DNA from: Aselliscus stoliczkanus
Taxonomy: Eukaryota > Chordata > Mammalia > Chiroptera > Hipposideridae
Direction: 5' to 3'
Assembly (NCBI GenBank): GCA_033961575.1
Contig: CM066731.1
Location: 133,107,001 to 133,171,000, forward strand
DNA length: 64,000 nt
Below are positions 11,937 through 24,346 of the stretch, piece by piece. Below the pieces are notes generated by a model. It was not told where the DNA came from. It searched no databases and worked only from the letters and a program-made list of their open reading frames with translations. Position 1 is the stretch's first letter, and each line of letters begins with the position of its first letter. Position numbers and translations under genes: made by a program.

Positions 11937-13005
11937 TGCTGGGAGCCAACAGCTCTTCAGTGTCTGACAAGGTCACATTGCCCTGCTCAGCATTGGATGT
12001 TTGGGGTGCTGCCCTATGGCTGGTCATGTAATATCTCCTGCCTCTGTGAACCCATGTGCCTTTCCTCCTATAGGAGACAATACACTCACTGCATTTATGG
12101 CAAGTTCCTGTGGTTCCCTGATGGTAGATGGCTGTGTAAGCCAAAGACGGGCATGATTTCCCAAGGGGGAAACAACCCAAGCCAGGCTACAGCCCGAGGG
12201 GCCCCTGAACTGAGATTTTGGGGACTCAAGCCCCTTGGAAACTGAGGCACAGACCTCTGGTCACATAGGCTAAAAAGCCTGCCTGTGAGAAACTGATGCA
12301 TTTGCCTAAGGGCCCTGCTGTGAATAGTCTCCTTGACGATAAAAAGTCTTCAGGCCATGAGAGTTCTGGTAAGAGGTGACTTGCTGACCATAGGGTATGT
12401 TAATCAACAGCCTTGTTTGAATTCTTTGCCTAGTGCCTTTTTGCAGCAACAGATACTGAAGCTTTGACTGAGAAACAGATGCTACCCTCTATTGTAAATA
12501 TGTAGCCCTCCGTAGGACAAAAGATGTTTAAGACTCCCTTTAGCTACTAGGTATTGTGTTTACATAGGAATATACTTTAGACAATTTTTACCCTAACCTC
12601 AGTCACTCCTAGTCTATTAGTAATAGTTCAAGTATATGCCCTGTGAGTCTAGCTGCTGGAATTTGGGATAATGGCTAGGTAGTCATGGTAACCACTCTTT
12701 AGGCGATATGTAGAGATAGGTGAATCCTTAACATAGGCCAGTGTACCCTGGAGAGAACAATTACAGGGAAGTAAAGACTATGTAAATCATGGGAAATAGA
12801 AACCACGAAACTCATGTGAAATGTTTTGTGATTGAGATAATGGTCAAGAATCCCTATAAAAAGAACATGGTCTGGCAATAAAGTGTGACACTTCTTCTCT
12901 GAAACTCCCCCAGTGTCTCCACTGCCTCCTTTCTTTCTTTTCTTCCACTGCCGACGCCGTCTCCACCTGAGGGAAACCCTGGACTGCGGAGGCTGGTCCC
13001 CTGCA
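11937..13005 (+). repeat. Solo class II ERV LTR (betaretrovirus-like), + strand
   Basis: A 1069-bp LTR running from TGCTGGGAGCCAACAG to GGTCCCCTGCA, flanked by a perfect 6-bp duplication GGAAAC at 11931-11936 and 13006-13011. Six-base duplications are usual for class II ERVs. It is clearly related to the proviral LTRs at 42231 and 44833: shared CAGTGTCTGACAAGGTCACA, CCCATGTGCCTTTCCTCCTA and CTGCATTTATGGCAAGTTCC. The lack of internal sequence between LTR and duplication indicates LTR-LTR recombination. Frames of 108, 90 and 68 codons within it are shadows. Confidence 0.92.
12855..12882 (+). promoter_or_regulatory. LTR TATA box and AATAAA signal
   Basis: TATAAAAA at 12855-12862 and AATAAA at 12877-12882 lie near the 3' end of the solo LTR, the expected U3/R order. 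The same pair occurs in the proviral LTRs. Motif presence does not show activity. Confidence 0.6.
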
Positions 13006-13011
13006 GGAAAC

Positions 13012-14354
13012 CACCAGTTCAGGCAAGAGGTGGATTTTAAATAGTCTCAAGTGTCAGGGAAGTTTAAATGAGCAGACTTTAAATTGTAGTAGCATGGAAA
13101 GCTAAGTAAAACCACATGGTATGAATTTCACCCTGATAGAATTTTAAGCATATGAAATAAACCAAAACCCAAGACATTTGTAATCATCTATAAGGTAGAA
13201 GGTCTATGTTTAGTAATTGCCAGATGTAGAAGTTCATAAGAGTAGACATGTTATTACAAAAGTAAAATTATTCTAAATTCTTTAACTCATGTGAGAGGAA
13301 ATGTCTCTGTTTTCTATCCTGTCAAATAAAATCATTTCTAGACTACAGTTAAGAGATAATTATAAAAACATTTAGGAGACTTGCCTCCAATTCAATTTCA
13401 TACAAAGGAATACTGACATCATATGTAAAATAATGGCAGGTAAAATATTCTGAAAGAAGCTTAATTTCTAATTCAATTCAAAATTAAGTGTCAAGTAAAA
13501 AAAAAATGTATATTAAATTCAGAGTCAGCAACTCTGCATCAGTCATGATTAAGAGAAATCCACTTACTTGATAGTCTTACCACTGAGATGGTGAAGCATG
13601 GAAGCCAAATGCTGTTTACACATCTGCAAGGGCTTTTTATTCAGCCTACTGGGGTCCTGCTAGTATGGTTCTTGGCCATGGCCACTGTCATCACCTCCTG
13701 TGAGAGGAAAAGTAGAGCAGCTAATGTCAGTAACACACATGTTACTTCCTCCTTGTCACAAGGAAGATCCTGTTTATAAACTTCTCTTTGATAAAGTGTG
13801 GCATATTTTCCACTTTTATTAATGGCAGAAAGATTTAGACCAGTAAAGTTCTTTACAGTGCCACAAGTATGTTAAACAAAAGGCGGGGCTTCAAGACTGT
13901 TTCACATTTCTATTAACCTTTGAGTCTCAAGATACCAATTGTGTATTTGAACACTGGAATATACAGGTTTTAATTATAAGATGATTCTATTAGGTATTTT
14001 AGTCTTGCATAGTTGCATGTTTTATACTTAGGCGATGTAGTGGCATCTTCACTTAGGAAGATACAGCACTGCAATGAGAGGGAGCAGGCTGGTTACAGGA
14101 AAATGAGTTAGTTGATGGATGCCTGGAAAACAAAGCAAACAGCAAGAGTGAAAAGAAATTGAAGGAGTAGGAGGAGATCTATAAAAAGAAAATAAAAGTA
14201 TTTATTATTCACCATAGAGAAGCATCTCATATGCAGTGATTCACATTAATAAAAAAACAATTTATCATAATCTGGAAAATTGGACTCATTTAAGAGAGTT
14301 TGAGGAAACTGATGACAGAAACATTTATAAGGAGGGGTTGATTGATGTCAATAA
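13012..14354. other. No gene, nothing recognised
   Basis: Unassigned sequence. A 63-codon + frame at 13588 has mixed composition but no recognisable motif or splice context. Confidence 0.5.
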
Positions 14355-14485
14355 GAATCATTATTAATAATTACTACATATTAGGTGAAGACAACATGTA
14401 GTGTTGTTCTAAGTTTGTTGTATGTACTGATTCACTTACTCATCTCAACAGCCCTAGGAAATAGGATTATTATTGTTCTGATGAA
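14355..14485 (-). repeat. MIR SINE
   Basis: Reverse-complement MIR: TTGTTCTAAGTTTGTTGTAT, GATTCACTTACTCATCTCAA, CAGCCCTAGGAAATAGGATT. Good order, moderate divergence. Confidence 0.75.
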
Positions 14486-15294
14486 GCCCTTGCTTCCTAT
14501 TGCACTGAAATAATGAAAAAGACAGGAGACATCAACCCACTCACCAGCTTTCATATACACATTCTCATCTTTCCTACCTGTTTCCATAGCTTAACTATCC
14601 AGGCTATTATAAAAATCAAATCCTTCCATATATGACTAGAACTTTACAATAGTAATTATGTTTTCTCTCTTCTACAGCCTCAACTTTTCCTTCTCTATTG
14701 GATAATTTTCATCAGCATACAACCATGCTGTTTCTTTCTTTTTTTTTTAATCTTTTCATTTTATACCTCTTACTTGGCAAGCTATTGTCCCATTTATTTA
14801 CTCCCCTTCAAAGCAAAATTCAATCAAATTCAGTTTCTAGTCCTTTACAACTATTCTCTTAGAAGCCCACACTACCAGACTGTAACACCTACTCCACCAA
14901 AATAGTGTTGTTAAATGGCTGCACTAATCCTCATGTAGCTTAATGGCCATTTTATTTGGGTATCATTTGTCATGGTTGATCACTTTCTCCTCCTTGATAG
15001 ACTCTCTCAGTTGACTTGATCACACCCAGAAATTATCCTCAGAAAAGCAATATTTAAAAGATGTTCTTACCATTTTTTAAAGGAAAATTTAAAACAGAAC
15101 ATGTAATTTTCATATAATCAAATTAGAGTTATATATAATATTATAGAAGTATAGTTATTCAGGGTCACCCTTAAAATGTGTAGTGCCTGAGACCACAGTA
15201 TCAGTGGGACCTTTTACCATAAGTGTCAATATTTGAAAGCCATCAATCAAGCCAAGAAGCCTATTAAATAAAATATAGTCTGTATTTTTATTTT
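14486..15294. other. No gene, nothing recognised
   Basis: Pyrimidine-rich AT sequence without open frames of note. Confidence 0.5.
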
Positions 15295-15560
15295 GGTTTA
15301 TATGCTTCCCTCCTCCCCCCAATTTACTTAGGTATAATTAACAGTGAAAATTGTATATTTTAAGGTGTACAATGTGATCTTTTAATATATATTGTGAAAG
15401 GATTATACCACAAACAAGCTAATTAACATATCCTTCATCTCACACAGTTATTATTTGTGTGTGGGGGAGGGGTAGTGAGCACACTTAAGATCTAGTTTAT
15501 CAAATTTCAGGAACACACTGTTCATTAGATTCAGAAATTACTTATAACTGAATGTTTGTA
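15295..15560 (-). repeat. L1 3' UTR remnant
   Basis: Antisense L1 tail: TTAAGGTGTACAATGTGATC, AGCTAATTAACATATCCTTC, GAGCACACTTAAGATCTAG. Confidence 0.75.
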
Positions 15561-17451
15561 CCCTTTGATGTTAACGTAATAAAATTTTATAAAATTATTT
15601 TTGTTGTTTTATTTTCCTTCCCTAAACTGTGCTTTCATGTTTTCTGTTTCTATAATACTCTTTACTTTTACTCATTCTAAATTATCAAAAGATTTTTAGC
15701 AACAGAAAATTTAATTGTATTTAAAATATATAAAATGTGAGTATATTTTCATCAAAATACAAATTGAAGACAATGAAAAGTATCAAAAATATAATTATAT
15801 ACATTTTTAAATCTATTTTATTCTGAAACACCCATTACTTACTCATATTACATACTGAAATTGAAAAGTAAAGCAATAAATGTTAAAATCTGGGATTTTA
15901 ATTTGGGAAGAAATTAAATATGTTAGTAAACGTATAAAAATATTATTCAGCATCCACTACTGTCTGCTGACTTGTCAATATAGTAAACTATTATTATTTT
16001 TCACGCACATTTTATCTAGGCCTCCATTTATACAAATATGAGTGACTTATACTGATTAATATTACAAAATCCCCCTCAGTCACCAAGTGCTACTCCTGCA
16101 ACTGCTATGCTAATTTGTGACTATCTCTAGAACTACTAATTGAGTCATGGATAGAAACAAATAGCTAGTGTTTACAATTGTGAAATCATTATTACATAAA
16201 AAACTATTGCATTCTTGCTGAGAAGAATTTGACAAGTTAATTTGTCTTCTTATTTACTCAATTCTGCTCAAATTCTCTATCCCTACACTTCTATTATATG
16301 TATATTGTCTTTTTCAACATCAGCAAAACACAATCCACAAACTACCCTAGAATTTGAACCCAGTCACCCTGTTTTCCAAGGATATAGGACAAGAGGTATA
16401 AAGAGGAGTACCTAGGAAACTGAAAGGTATGTCACAGAGAGGATGCTTAGGATTATGGGTAGTGTTGTGCCAGCTCTGAGTACCAGATAAGAAGCAACAA
16501 ATTTTTAAATGAATAATAACTTAACTTTTGTATGTTTGCCATGTTCAGGACCCTATAAGGATTCCAAGGTAGGGGCCTTATGGATCTACAGTATGGATCA
16601 ACAATTTAGCTCTATGAATTATCATTAGTTATTATTACATCAGAGTTATTATTTTGTCAATCAAGCATGGCTATGTTATGCATCACTGACTTACCAACTG
16701 TATGTTATGAAGTCTTCCATGGAAGAGACTGTCACAGAGGAAAACAGAACAAATTGGGATGTGGACATCCAATCCCAGTTAGTAGCACTGCTCTGGCTTT
16801 AAGCAGTTTGGAGAAGGAAATTTTACTTAGATTTCTTTTTCTTTTTTGTTAATATTGCTGACCAAAACTTTTGAAAAATGATTTGACTACATCATAGAAT
16901 GAATGTAACTTGAGATAAACTAAGTTAAGATTTACAGAGTGAAATGCATCATGGAAAATGTTGACTACATATTCATCTTGTTAATATTATGAATTTTTAC
17001 AATATTTCATTTGCTACAAGTTTTTAAAATAAAAAATAGTTTTCATATTTCAGGTTTTAGAATTATAAATTTTAATTATAATGAGAATAAATAGCATAAG
17101 GTATCATATAGTTCCTTATCACTCAAAGCAACTGCATCTTTCTGAGCTCCTTGAATTGAATTAACATTTGGATATGAATACAAACTTTTAATTCGTCAGC
17201 TATTTCCATGATTTCATGCTGGGAACCAAAGTTTTCAATGTAGGTAAAGGAATAAGGTTTAAGTCACTTGAAATGTGTTTAAACCAAGAAAAAATAAAAC
17301 AATATATTACCTTTTCATATGAGAATCTGTCAGAAACCAAAAGAAAACGCTTAGCTTTTATTGTTTAACTTTAAACTACAGACCCTCAATAGACTTATTC
17401 AAACTTGAAATAAACTTGCATCTCTGAATAAATACTTATAAAAGTTGGGGA
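15561..17451. other. No gene, nothing recognised
   Basis: About 1.9 kb of AT-rich sequence. The 61-codon + frame at 16667 is not supported by any motif. The block near 17100-17250 is less repetitive than the rest and could be single-copy DNA. Confidence 0.5.
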
Positions 17452-17887
17452 GGGCCGGCTGAGTGACTCATTGGTTGAGAGCTGGCTTGGGATGCCAGCG
17501 GCCCCAGTTCGTATCCCACATGTGAGGGCCAGTAACACTGCCCTCTGCAGCTAGTAACAGCTCCACCTGGAGCTGGGCTGCGAGCCCCAGAGAAGGTGTA
17601 GGCTGCAGCCCCTGCTGCAGTGGGCTGCCATAGGCTACAGTGAGTGGCCCGCAGCCAGCGTGAGCTGCCAATAGCCGCCATGAGCGGCCATCCAGAGGCT
17701 GGAGACCTATCTGCCTCATCCGGGAAGAGCGCAATGATGATACCAACATGGGCCAGTGAAACAATGTCCTCCGCAATAGTCTGAAGAACAAAAAGACAGC
17801 AACTTGTCTGTTCCCCTTCCCCGATTCTCCAATGCTGTTCCCCTCCCCCAATCCCCCAATCAAATCTTAAAAAAAAAAAAAAAAAAA
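17452..17887 (+). repeat. Long tRNA-derived SINE (family A, long form), best copy
   Basis: The least damaged long copy. The tRNA-like head GGGCCGGCTGAGTGACTCAT starts at 17452, a B-box-like CAGTTCGTATCC lies at about 17506, the body is about 300 bp, and the C-rich tail (CTGTTCCCCTCCCCCAATC) is followed by a run of 19 A. Expected RNA polymerase III transcription from the internal promoter is family knowledge. Minus-strand frames of 164 and 131 codons across it are shadows that recur in other copies. Confidence 0.92.
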
Positions 17888-18169
17888 GATGGGGAAACAT
17901 TGTGAATGACATACCTGGGAGCCATAGCAACAGAACTTAATTAGAAAGAACACAAATCCCTGTAAGAGCATTTAGATAATGATAGTCTAGTTAATTTGGA
18001 AACATATAAACTTATTGATTAATCAAGAAATAAAATATTTCACATCAATTATATTTTTTCAAATTTTTTTTCAGTTGAGACATGAGAATCTGGTAAAAAT
18101 GCTGAAAAGGAAATAAAAAAGGGTCTCCTTACAAAAAAGGATCATCATTATAACAACCTCAGCCCATTT

Positions 18170-18716
18170 TATGATTTGATTTCTTTTTATTGAGTGTATA
18201 GGTTCTTTATATATATTGGATATTAACCCCTTGTTTGGTATATGGTTTGCAAATATTTTTACTCCATAGGTTGCCTTTTTTTTTTTTATTGTTTCATTTG
18301 CTGTGCAGAAGCTTTTTAGCTTGATGTAGTCCCATTTGTTGACATTTTTACTTTTGATATTTGGTTTTTTTGGTTGGTGTCATAGCTAAAAAAAGAAAAA
18401 AAAATCATTGCCAAGACCAATGTCAAGAAGCTTCTTTCCTATGTTTTCTTCTATGAGTATTATGATATCAGGTCTTATGTTTTGTCTTTAATCAATTTCA
18501 AGTTAATTTTTTTGAGTGATATAAGATAGGGATCCAATTTCATTTTTTTACATGTGGTTTTCCCAGCACCATTTATTGCATTGAGTGTTCTTAGCTTCCT
18601 TTTCAAATATTAGTTGATCATAAACGTGAGGGGTTATTTCTTAGCTCTCTATTCTCTTTCATTTTTCTGTGTGTCTATTTTAATGACAGCACCATACTGT
18701 TTTAACTACTTGTAGT

Positions 18717-18760
<44 letters not shown>

Positions 18761-20050
18761 TTTTTTGAGGTAAGTGTCACTGGCCCTCGCATGTGGGACC
18801 CGAGCCGGGGCTGCTGGCTTCCCAATCCAGCACTTAACTACAGCGCCACTCAGCCAGCCCCTATAATTTAAATTAGGAGGTGTGATGCCTCTTGCTTTGT
18901 TCTTCTTTCTCAGAACTGCTTTGGATATTCAGGGTCTTTTGTGGTTCCATCAACTTTTAGGACTGTGTTTCCTATTTCTGTGAAAAATGACATTGTAATT
19001 TTAATAGGGATTGGAATTCATATATAAATGACTTTGGGTAGTATGGACATTTCAACAATATTAATTCTTTCAATAAGTGAACGCTAAATAGACATTTTCC
19101 ACAGAAGACATCCAGGTGGTCAACAGGTATGTGAACACATGCCCACTATCACCAATCATCAGGGAAATGCAAGTCAAACTACAATGAAATATCATTTCAT
19201 ACTTGTTGGAATGGCTATCATCAAGAAGACAAGAATAAGAAGTATTGCTGAGGATATAGAGAAAAGAGAACACTTGTACATTGCTAATGGGAATCCAAAT
19301 TGGTTAAGTCACTATGGGAAATCAACATGGAGATTCCTTCAAAAATTAAAAATAGAACTTCCATATGATCCAACAATTCTACTTCTAGGTGTATAAGCAA
19401 AGGAAATGAAAACAGGATATCAAAGAGATATGTGCACCTCCGTGTTTATTGCAGCATTATTCTCAATAGCCAAGACATGGCAACAACCTTTGTCCTTCAT
19501 TGAATGAATGGATAAAGAAGATTTGGTATATATACACAATGAAATGTTATTCAGCCCTGAGAAAAAAATAAATCCTGTCATTTGCAACCATATGGATAGA
19601 CCTTGAGGGCATTTTGCTAAGTAAGATGACTCAGACAGAGAAAGACAAATGCTGTATAATATCACTTATATGTGAATCCAAAAGAGCCAAACTCATAGAA
19701 ACAGAGAATAGACCAGTGATTGCCAATGGCCCGGAGATAGGGGAATTGGAGATATGGTGTTAAATGGCACACATTTGAAACCAATAGATAAATAATTTCT
19801 GGAGATCTAATGAATAGAATGCTATTATAAACAACAACACTGTATTAATAACTTCAAAATTGCTAAGAGACTAAATCTTAATTTTTTCCCACCACAAAAA
19901 AGAAATGATAATTATGTGATGTGACAGAGGTGTTAGCTAAAGATGCGGTAGTTATCATATTGCAATATATAAATGTATCAATTCAACCTGTCATGTGCCT
20001 TAAACTTACACAATATTATGCATTAATTGTATCTCAAAACAAACAAACAA
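18170..20050 (+). repeat. L1 with 5' inversion (twin-priming structure)
   Basis: 18170-19075 is L1 ORF2 in antisense (TATTGGATATTAACCCCTTG, AGCACCATTTATTGCATTG, GATGCCTCTTGCTTTGTTC). From about 19076 the strand switches to sense and continues exactly downstream in L1 order (AGACATTTTCCACAGAAGAC, ATCAGGGAAATGCAAGTCAA, ATCCAACAATTCTACTTCTA) to an A-rich CAAACAAACAACAACAACA tail near 20050. The inverted part is the segment immediately 5' of the sense part, as expected from twin priming during reverse transcription. Multiple stops; dead. A SINE has inserted into the inverted arm. Confidence 0.88.
18719..18860 (-). repeat. Short SINE (family A) with (TTTA)n tail
   Basis: Reads in reverse as head GGGCTGGCTGAGTGGCGCTG to GGCCAGTGACACTTACCTC, about 90 bp. 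Its A-rich tail has become a (TAAA)n microsatellite of about 45 bp (18719-18762 on this strand). It is inserted in the inverted L1 arm. Confidence 0.9.
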
Positions 20051-20059
20051 CAACAACAG

Positions 20060-20211
20060 AGTTTTCTCCACATATTTTCCTTGTTTGTCACATAAAAACA
20101 ATCAAGATTGCTTTGGAATGTAGCATTAAGGATACTTAGTTATGGATCACAATCCTCTTGTTAAATATTTAAGTATTTGATCATTTGTTGTTGCTGCTAT
20201 TGGAACTCTAT

Positions 20212-20247
<36 letters not shown>

Positions 20248-23200
20248 CTTCATCTTTATATAGCACAATATAAAAGAAATAGAAATGTTAAAATAATTGG
20301 AGTGTAGAATGTTACAGTTAGAAAGAACTTGAGAGCTAATTTTGCCCAACATCCTTATTTGGATGGTACAAGAGAAGACCAAAAACAGACGGAGTAAGTG
20401 ATTTGCACATACCATAGCAATTCTCCCAGAATCATTTCAGCAGCTTCATTTAGAAGCACTGGGGACTGGGTTTTCATTGAGTCAAATGACAGTGACCAAG
20501 AAAGTCTTAATGTTTTCATCAACTTGACCAAACTTTAGACAGGCTTTTCCATGCCTGTAGACTCAGTCCTCCCTTTTATTAGACCATTTACTTTATAAAC
20601 CATATAATTATAAATTCTTTCTTTACCCCTTTAAGATGTAAATGTTTTACAACGCTTCTTGCCAGTTTAAAACCCAAGAATGTATTTCTCAATAACTTGG
20701 GAGCCATCCCACAGAAATGCAATCATTGGAAGATAGTATCTCTATTTTCTAGTCTCTGTGGGAGGGCAGGGGCCTAACTTCTGTCAGAGTCTTGTTCCAA
20801 ATTGTAAAACTACCTTCATCAAAAAGAGAAAGTTTAGTTTTCCTTTGGGTAATGGCAGTTAGCAAAAACATATGGGCTATGATTCTCCTTCCCCAACTCT
20901 TACAAGCTTTCCAATTCTTTGTTTAAATGAGGTTGAGTTCAGACTGAATTTTCGGCCTCTCCCCCGTCACAATAACCTTGAACAAAGTCATCTTGTCTGT
21001 TAAACTTTGTCCTATGAAATTTTTGCTTCAACAACAGCTAAGTTCATTTGGCCAAATAAACATGTTAGAGCATGCCATAACTAGAAAATATAGGTAATTT
21101 AACTAACAAAATTTTAATGTAGAGGTGTAGGTTTTGGAGGATAGTGTAAAAGAAACTACTTGTTGAATTTTGTTCTGTTTTTGGCTACAAGGGATGGTAA
21201 AAAGCTTTAAGAGTGGGTCTCAGCCCTTCTAATGGAAATGGAGTATCATTAAGAATACAATAAAAGTCTTGACATATTTGTCTTGATATTTTTCACCAAA
21301 AAAAAAAAAAAAAAAAGTTAAGTTTGCTTTGGCTTTAGCATTATGGGCATCTAGCATCTCTCCTTATAAAATGCTACTGAATAATTTTGTTGATATATCT
21401 ATAATTATGATATAATTCTTATACCTAAGGTATGAAGGTCTGATTCTATATGACACTTACCATAATATTTGTCTTTTGCTCTTGCAAAGCATTCATGTTT
21501 GGGAAATGCATGGTTGTTTTTTTAGTAAGCATTATCAATTATTGTAAAACAGTATCAATTGTGATAAAAGGTGAGTTTTATATACAGTAGCTTAATCATA
21601 AGAATTCTCTGAGTCATGCACTATCCTTAGGTGGTATAAGTAAAATTTTCAGTCACTTAGACTTCTCAAAAGTGAGTAATTTAACCAAAGCAAGGTTATA
21701 CTACACACATAGAAATACATACACATATTTACCCTTCATGACTCATTTAGAACAAATTTCAAGATATAAAGATGATAAAGATAGAAGATATGGTAAATTA
21801 AGCCAGGACTCCTCATTTTGTGTACTAATGATGGGAAAAAAAATAATATAACAAAATAAAACACACAAGCAAAAAAACATCAACTGACATTAGCACCGCA
21901 TTTCATTTCAGTTTATTTTCAATTTAGCGTTATCCTAATTGCAAATCACAAGTCCCTCTTCTTGACACCAAAAAATGTGGGTAGATCTCTGATAAATTAT
22001 AACAAAACAATATGCTTGTCTTGCATTGTATTTGCCTTATTCTTATGACCCTGTCCTGAAATGTTCTCCTTATCCCCTGGGGAAGAGTAGAGTAGTTGCA
22101 TATTTTAAAAATTACTCATCTAAATTCAGTATTTACTTTGGATCATTGAGTTCATGAAATATTTATTTTGCGGATTTAGATGCTATTTTTTTAAAGATGT
22201 CAGTCTTTACTAAATGCTGATAAGCCATATTTGTGTTTTGAAAATCTATTTTTTTGCAAGTGCTTTTATAATTGTGAATTGTGCTATCAATTAATAATAA
22301 ATTCAGTGTGATGGAATGGAAAGGTTGTAAATCTAGCTATCTTTAGATTTATCTTATCTTTAAACAAAGGAGTACTTAGGCTATTACTACCTACACAAAC
22401 TGCACATCTGTGTACTTAAATTCTCTCACATCCGAAAACTGAATTGGTGCTCAAGGGTTTGGTGATAGCCATGATTCCCTGTTTCTTATAGCATTACTAT
22501 TAGATACAAAGGAATTGACTTGAAAATTATTAATACAGGTTTATTTCTGTTATATGTTAACTAATAGTGTCCAAATCTTTTTTAGCCGAGCCACATATGT
22601 ATAGTCATAAAGTGATCATGCTGTATTGTTTTTCGAAGAAAGATAGAAATTCTCAAGCATATCTATGGAAATCAGTATAAGTTTATTTAGAGATTCTTCT
22701 GTCTCATCTCATATTGGCACAAAAATTGATAGGAAGAAGGTTTGTTGCTAAAAACTGGAGGTTCAGAGATGGACAGTAAAACATGAAAGAATGCTACTTT
22801 TTACTCACATGATTTTCTAACTTTTAATGTGAATAAGTAATTAAAACTAAATGAATATTAACTAAGTGTCTGGATTCTCCTGCCATGTTTTTCTGGGAAG
22901 AACTTAATTAGTTTAAATTAAATAAAAACAAAATAACTTTAGTTGTGTTTCAAGTAAGGCTGTGATACTAACCATCATTTTTATATCACTAATTAGAATA
23001 TTATCTTAGAAAATATTCATTTAATTGTGTTAAAGTTTTTAAACAAGCTTTTACTGTAGTTATAAAACTTGCCATTTTACTGTTATTCCTTTTTTTTAAA
23101 AAAAAATTTTAAAGTAAGGGAGATAAAATTCTAAAGAAAAGAATAGCTTTTGCTAATATTTTGTTCTTTCAAACTTTTATAATTTGATTAATTTTCCAAG

Positions 23201-23908
23201 GATTAATATCCAATTAATTACTTCATAGGGAAATTATAACCCTTTCAATGTTTTTTGATTAATTGAACTTTTCTTTTAAAATTTAGTGTTAGTGACTTTA
23301 AACCCAAAATAGAACAAAGAATGTTTTTATAACAAATTGCTGAGAGCTATTACCATACTAAGCAATATTATTATCTCATATTATCTATGAATATCTCTTT
23401 GAACATCTACCTGGAATGGCCATATATCCTGTGCATTACACATACATGTATTAGTGGTAAATATATAAAAAGGAAACTTAATTAAACCTGCCTTTTCCTA
23501 CAGATTAAAATATTTCTATTTGAGATAGTGTGCAAATAAAGCCATTTAATGATAAACATGGAAGAGCTTTGTCAAAATAGTGTTCCAATCTAGTCTTGTG
23601 CAGCTGTTGCCTCAGCTTATTCGTCCCTCTATTCTGTATAAAGAAAAGGACTGGGATTTAAATCTTCTTAAAGTGCGCTGGCTTTTGGCATTCATTTTTT
23701 AGGATGTGGTGTTTTTCTTTGTTTTGTAACTCTGGGGTGGATGTGGTAGTGCTCTCCCAGCCATGTGTAAACTCTGGATAGGCCTGGGCGCTGACAGTCC
23801 CCTGACTTATTCACTCACCTTGGCTGCACAAGGAACTCTCTGAGATACTCTCACCACTGAGTCCAGTTTCTCCACACAGGATAATAGTAAGAGACATGAA
23901 TATACTAC
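20060..23908. other. AT-rich stretch, no gene; microsatellite at 20216-20243
   Basis: About 3.8 kb without a plausible coding frame. It holds a (TA)n tract at about 20216-20243, an A19 run near 21299, and around 20300-20440 a possible very old repeat (GAAAGAACTTGAGAGCTAAT) that I cannot name. The rest looks like single-copy AT-rich DNA. Confidence 0.5.
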
Positions 23909-24346
23909 TGTCTTAGCCCACTCAGGCTGCTATCACAACATACCATAGACTGAGTAGCTTTTTTTTTTTGAGGGCAGTGTCACTGGCCCTCACATGTGGG
24001 ACCCGAACGGGGTTCCCCAGCCTCCCAAGCCAGCACCCAACCACCGCACCACTCCACTGGTCCCTGAGTAGCTTTTAAGTAACAAAAGTGTATCTCTCAC
24101 AGTTGGAGGGGCTAGGACGTCCAAGATTAGGGCTCTGGTATCTGGTGAGAATCTGTCCCCTAGACAGCTGTATTTTCACTGTAACCTCATAGCTCTCTGG
24201 GACCTCTTAAAGAACCAATCCCTGTCATGAGGGCGGTCGCCCATTGACCTAATCATCTCCCAAAGCCCCACCTCCTAATAACATCACCCTGAGGAAGGAT
24301 TTTAACATATGAATTTGGAGGGGACACAAACAGTTAATCCATAGTA
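23909..24346 (-). repeat. MaLR LTR, split by a SINE
   Basis: Reverse-oriented MaLR LTR: TGTCTTAGCCCACTCAGGCT at the left, then CATGAGGGCGGTCGCCCATT, CCCCACCTCCTAATAACATC and ACATATGAATTTGGAGGGGA at the right. Removing the SINE restores a continuous LTR. Confidence 0.85.
23963..24064 (-). repeat. Short SINE (family A) inside the MaLR LTR
   Basis: Flanked by a perfect 12-bp duplication TGAGTAGCTTTT (23951-23962 and 24065-24076). The element reads GGGACCAGTGGAGTGGTGCG to GTGACACTGCCCTC in reverse, with the poly(A) on the lower-coordinate side. Confidence 0.95.

Noticed and set aside
11908..12301. Overlapping 108-, 90- and 68-codon frames with Cys and Trp
   Set aside because: All lie within the solo LTR; the same frame (FGVMPYGWSCNISCLYEPMC type) recurs in the 59-kb LTR, so it is LTR sequence, not a protein.
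17452..17525. Possible tRNA gene
   Set aside because: The tRNA-like region is the head of a SINE; it lacks a foldable acceptor stem and continues into the SINE body.
17436..17930. 164-codon minus frame, the longest in the window
   Set aside because: Lies antisense across a SINE and recurs in other SINE copies; a repeat shadow.
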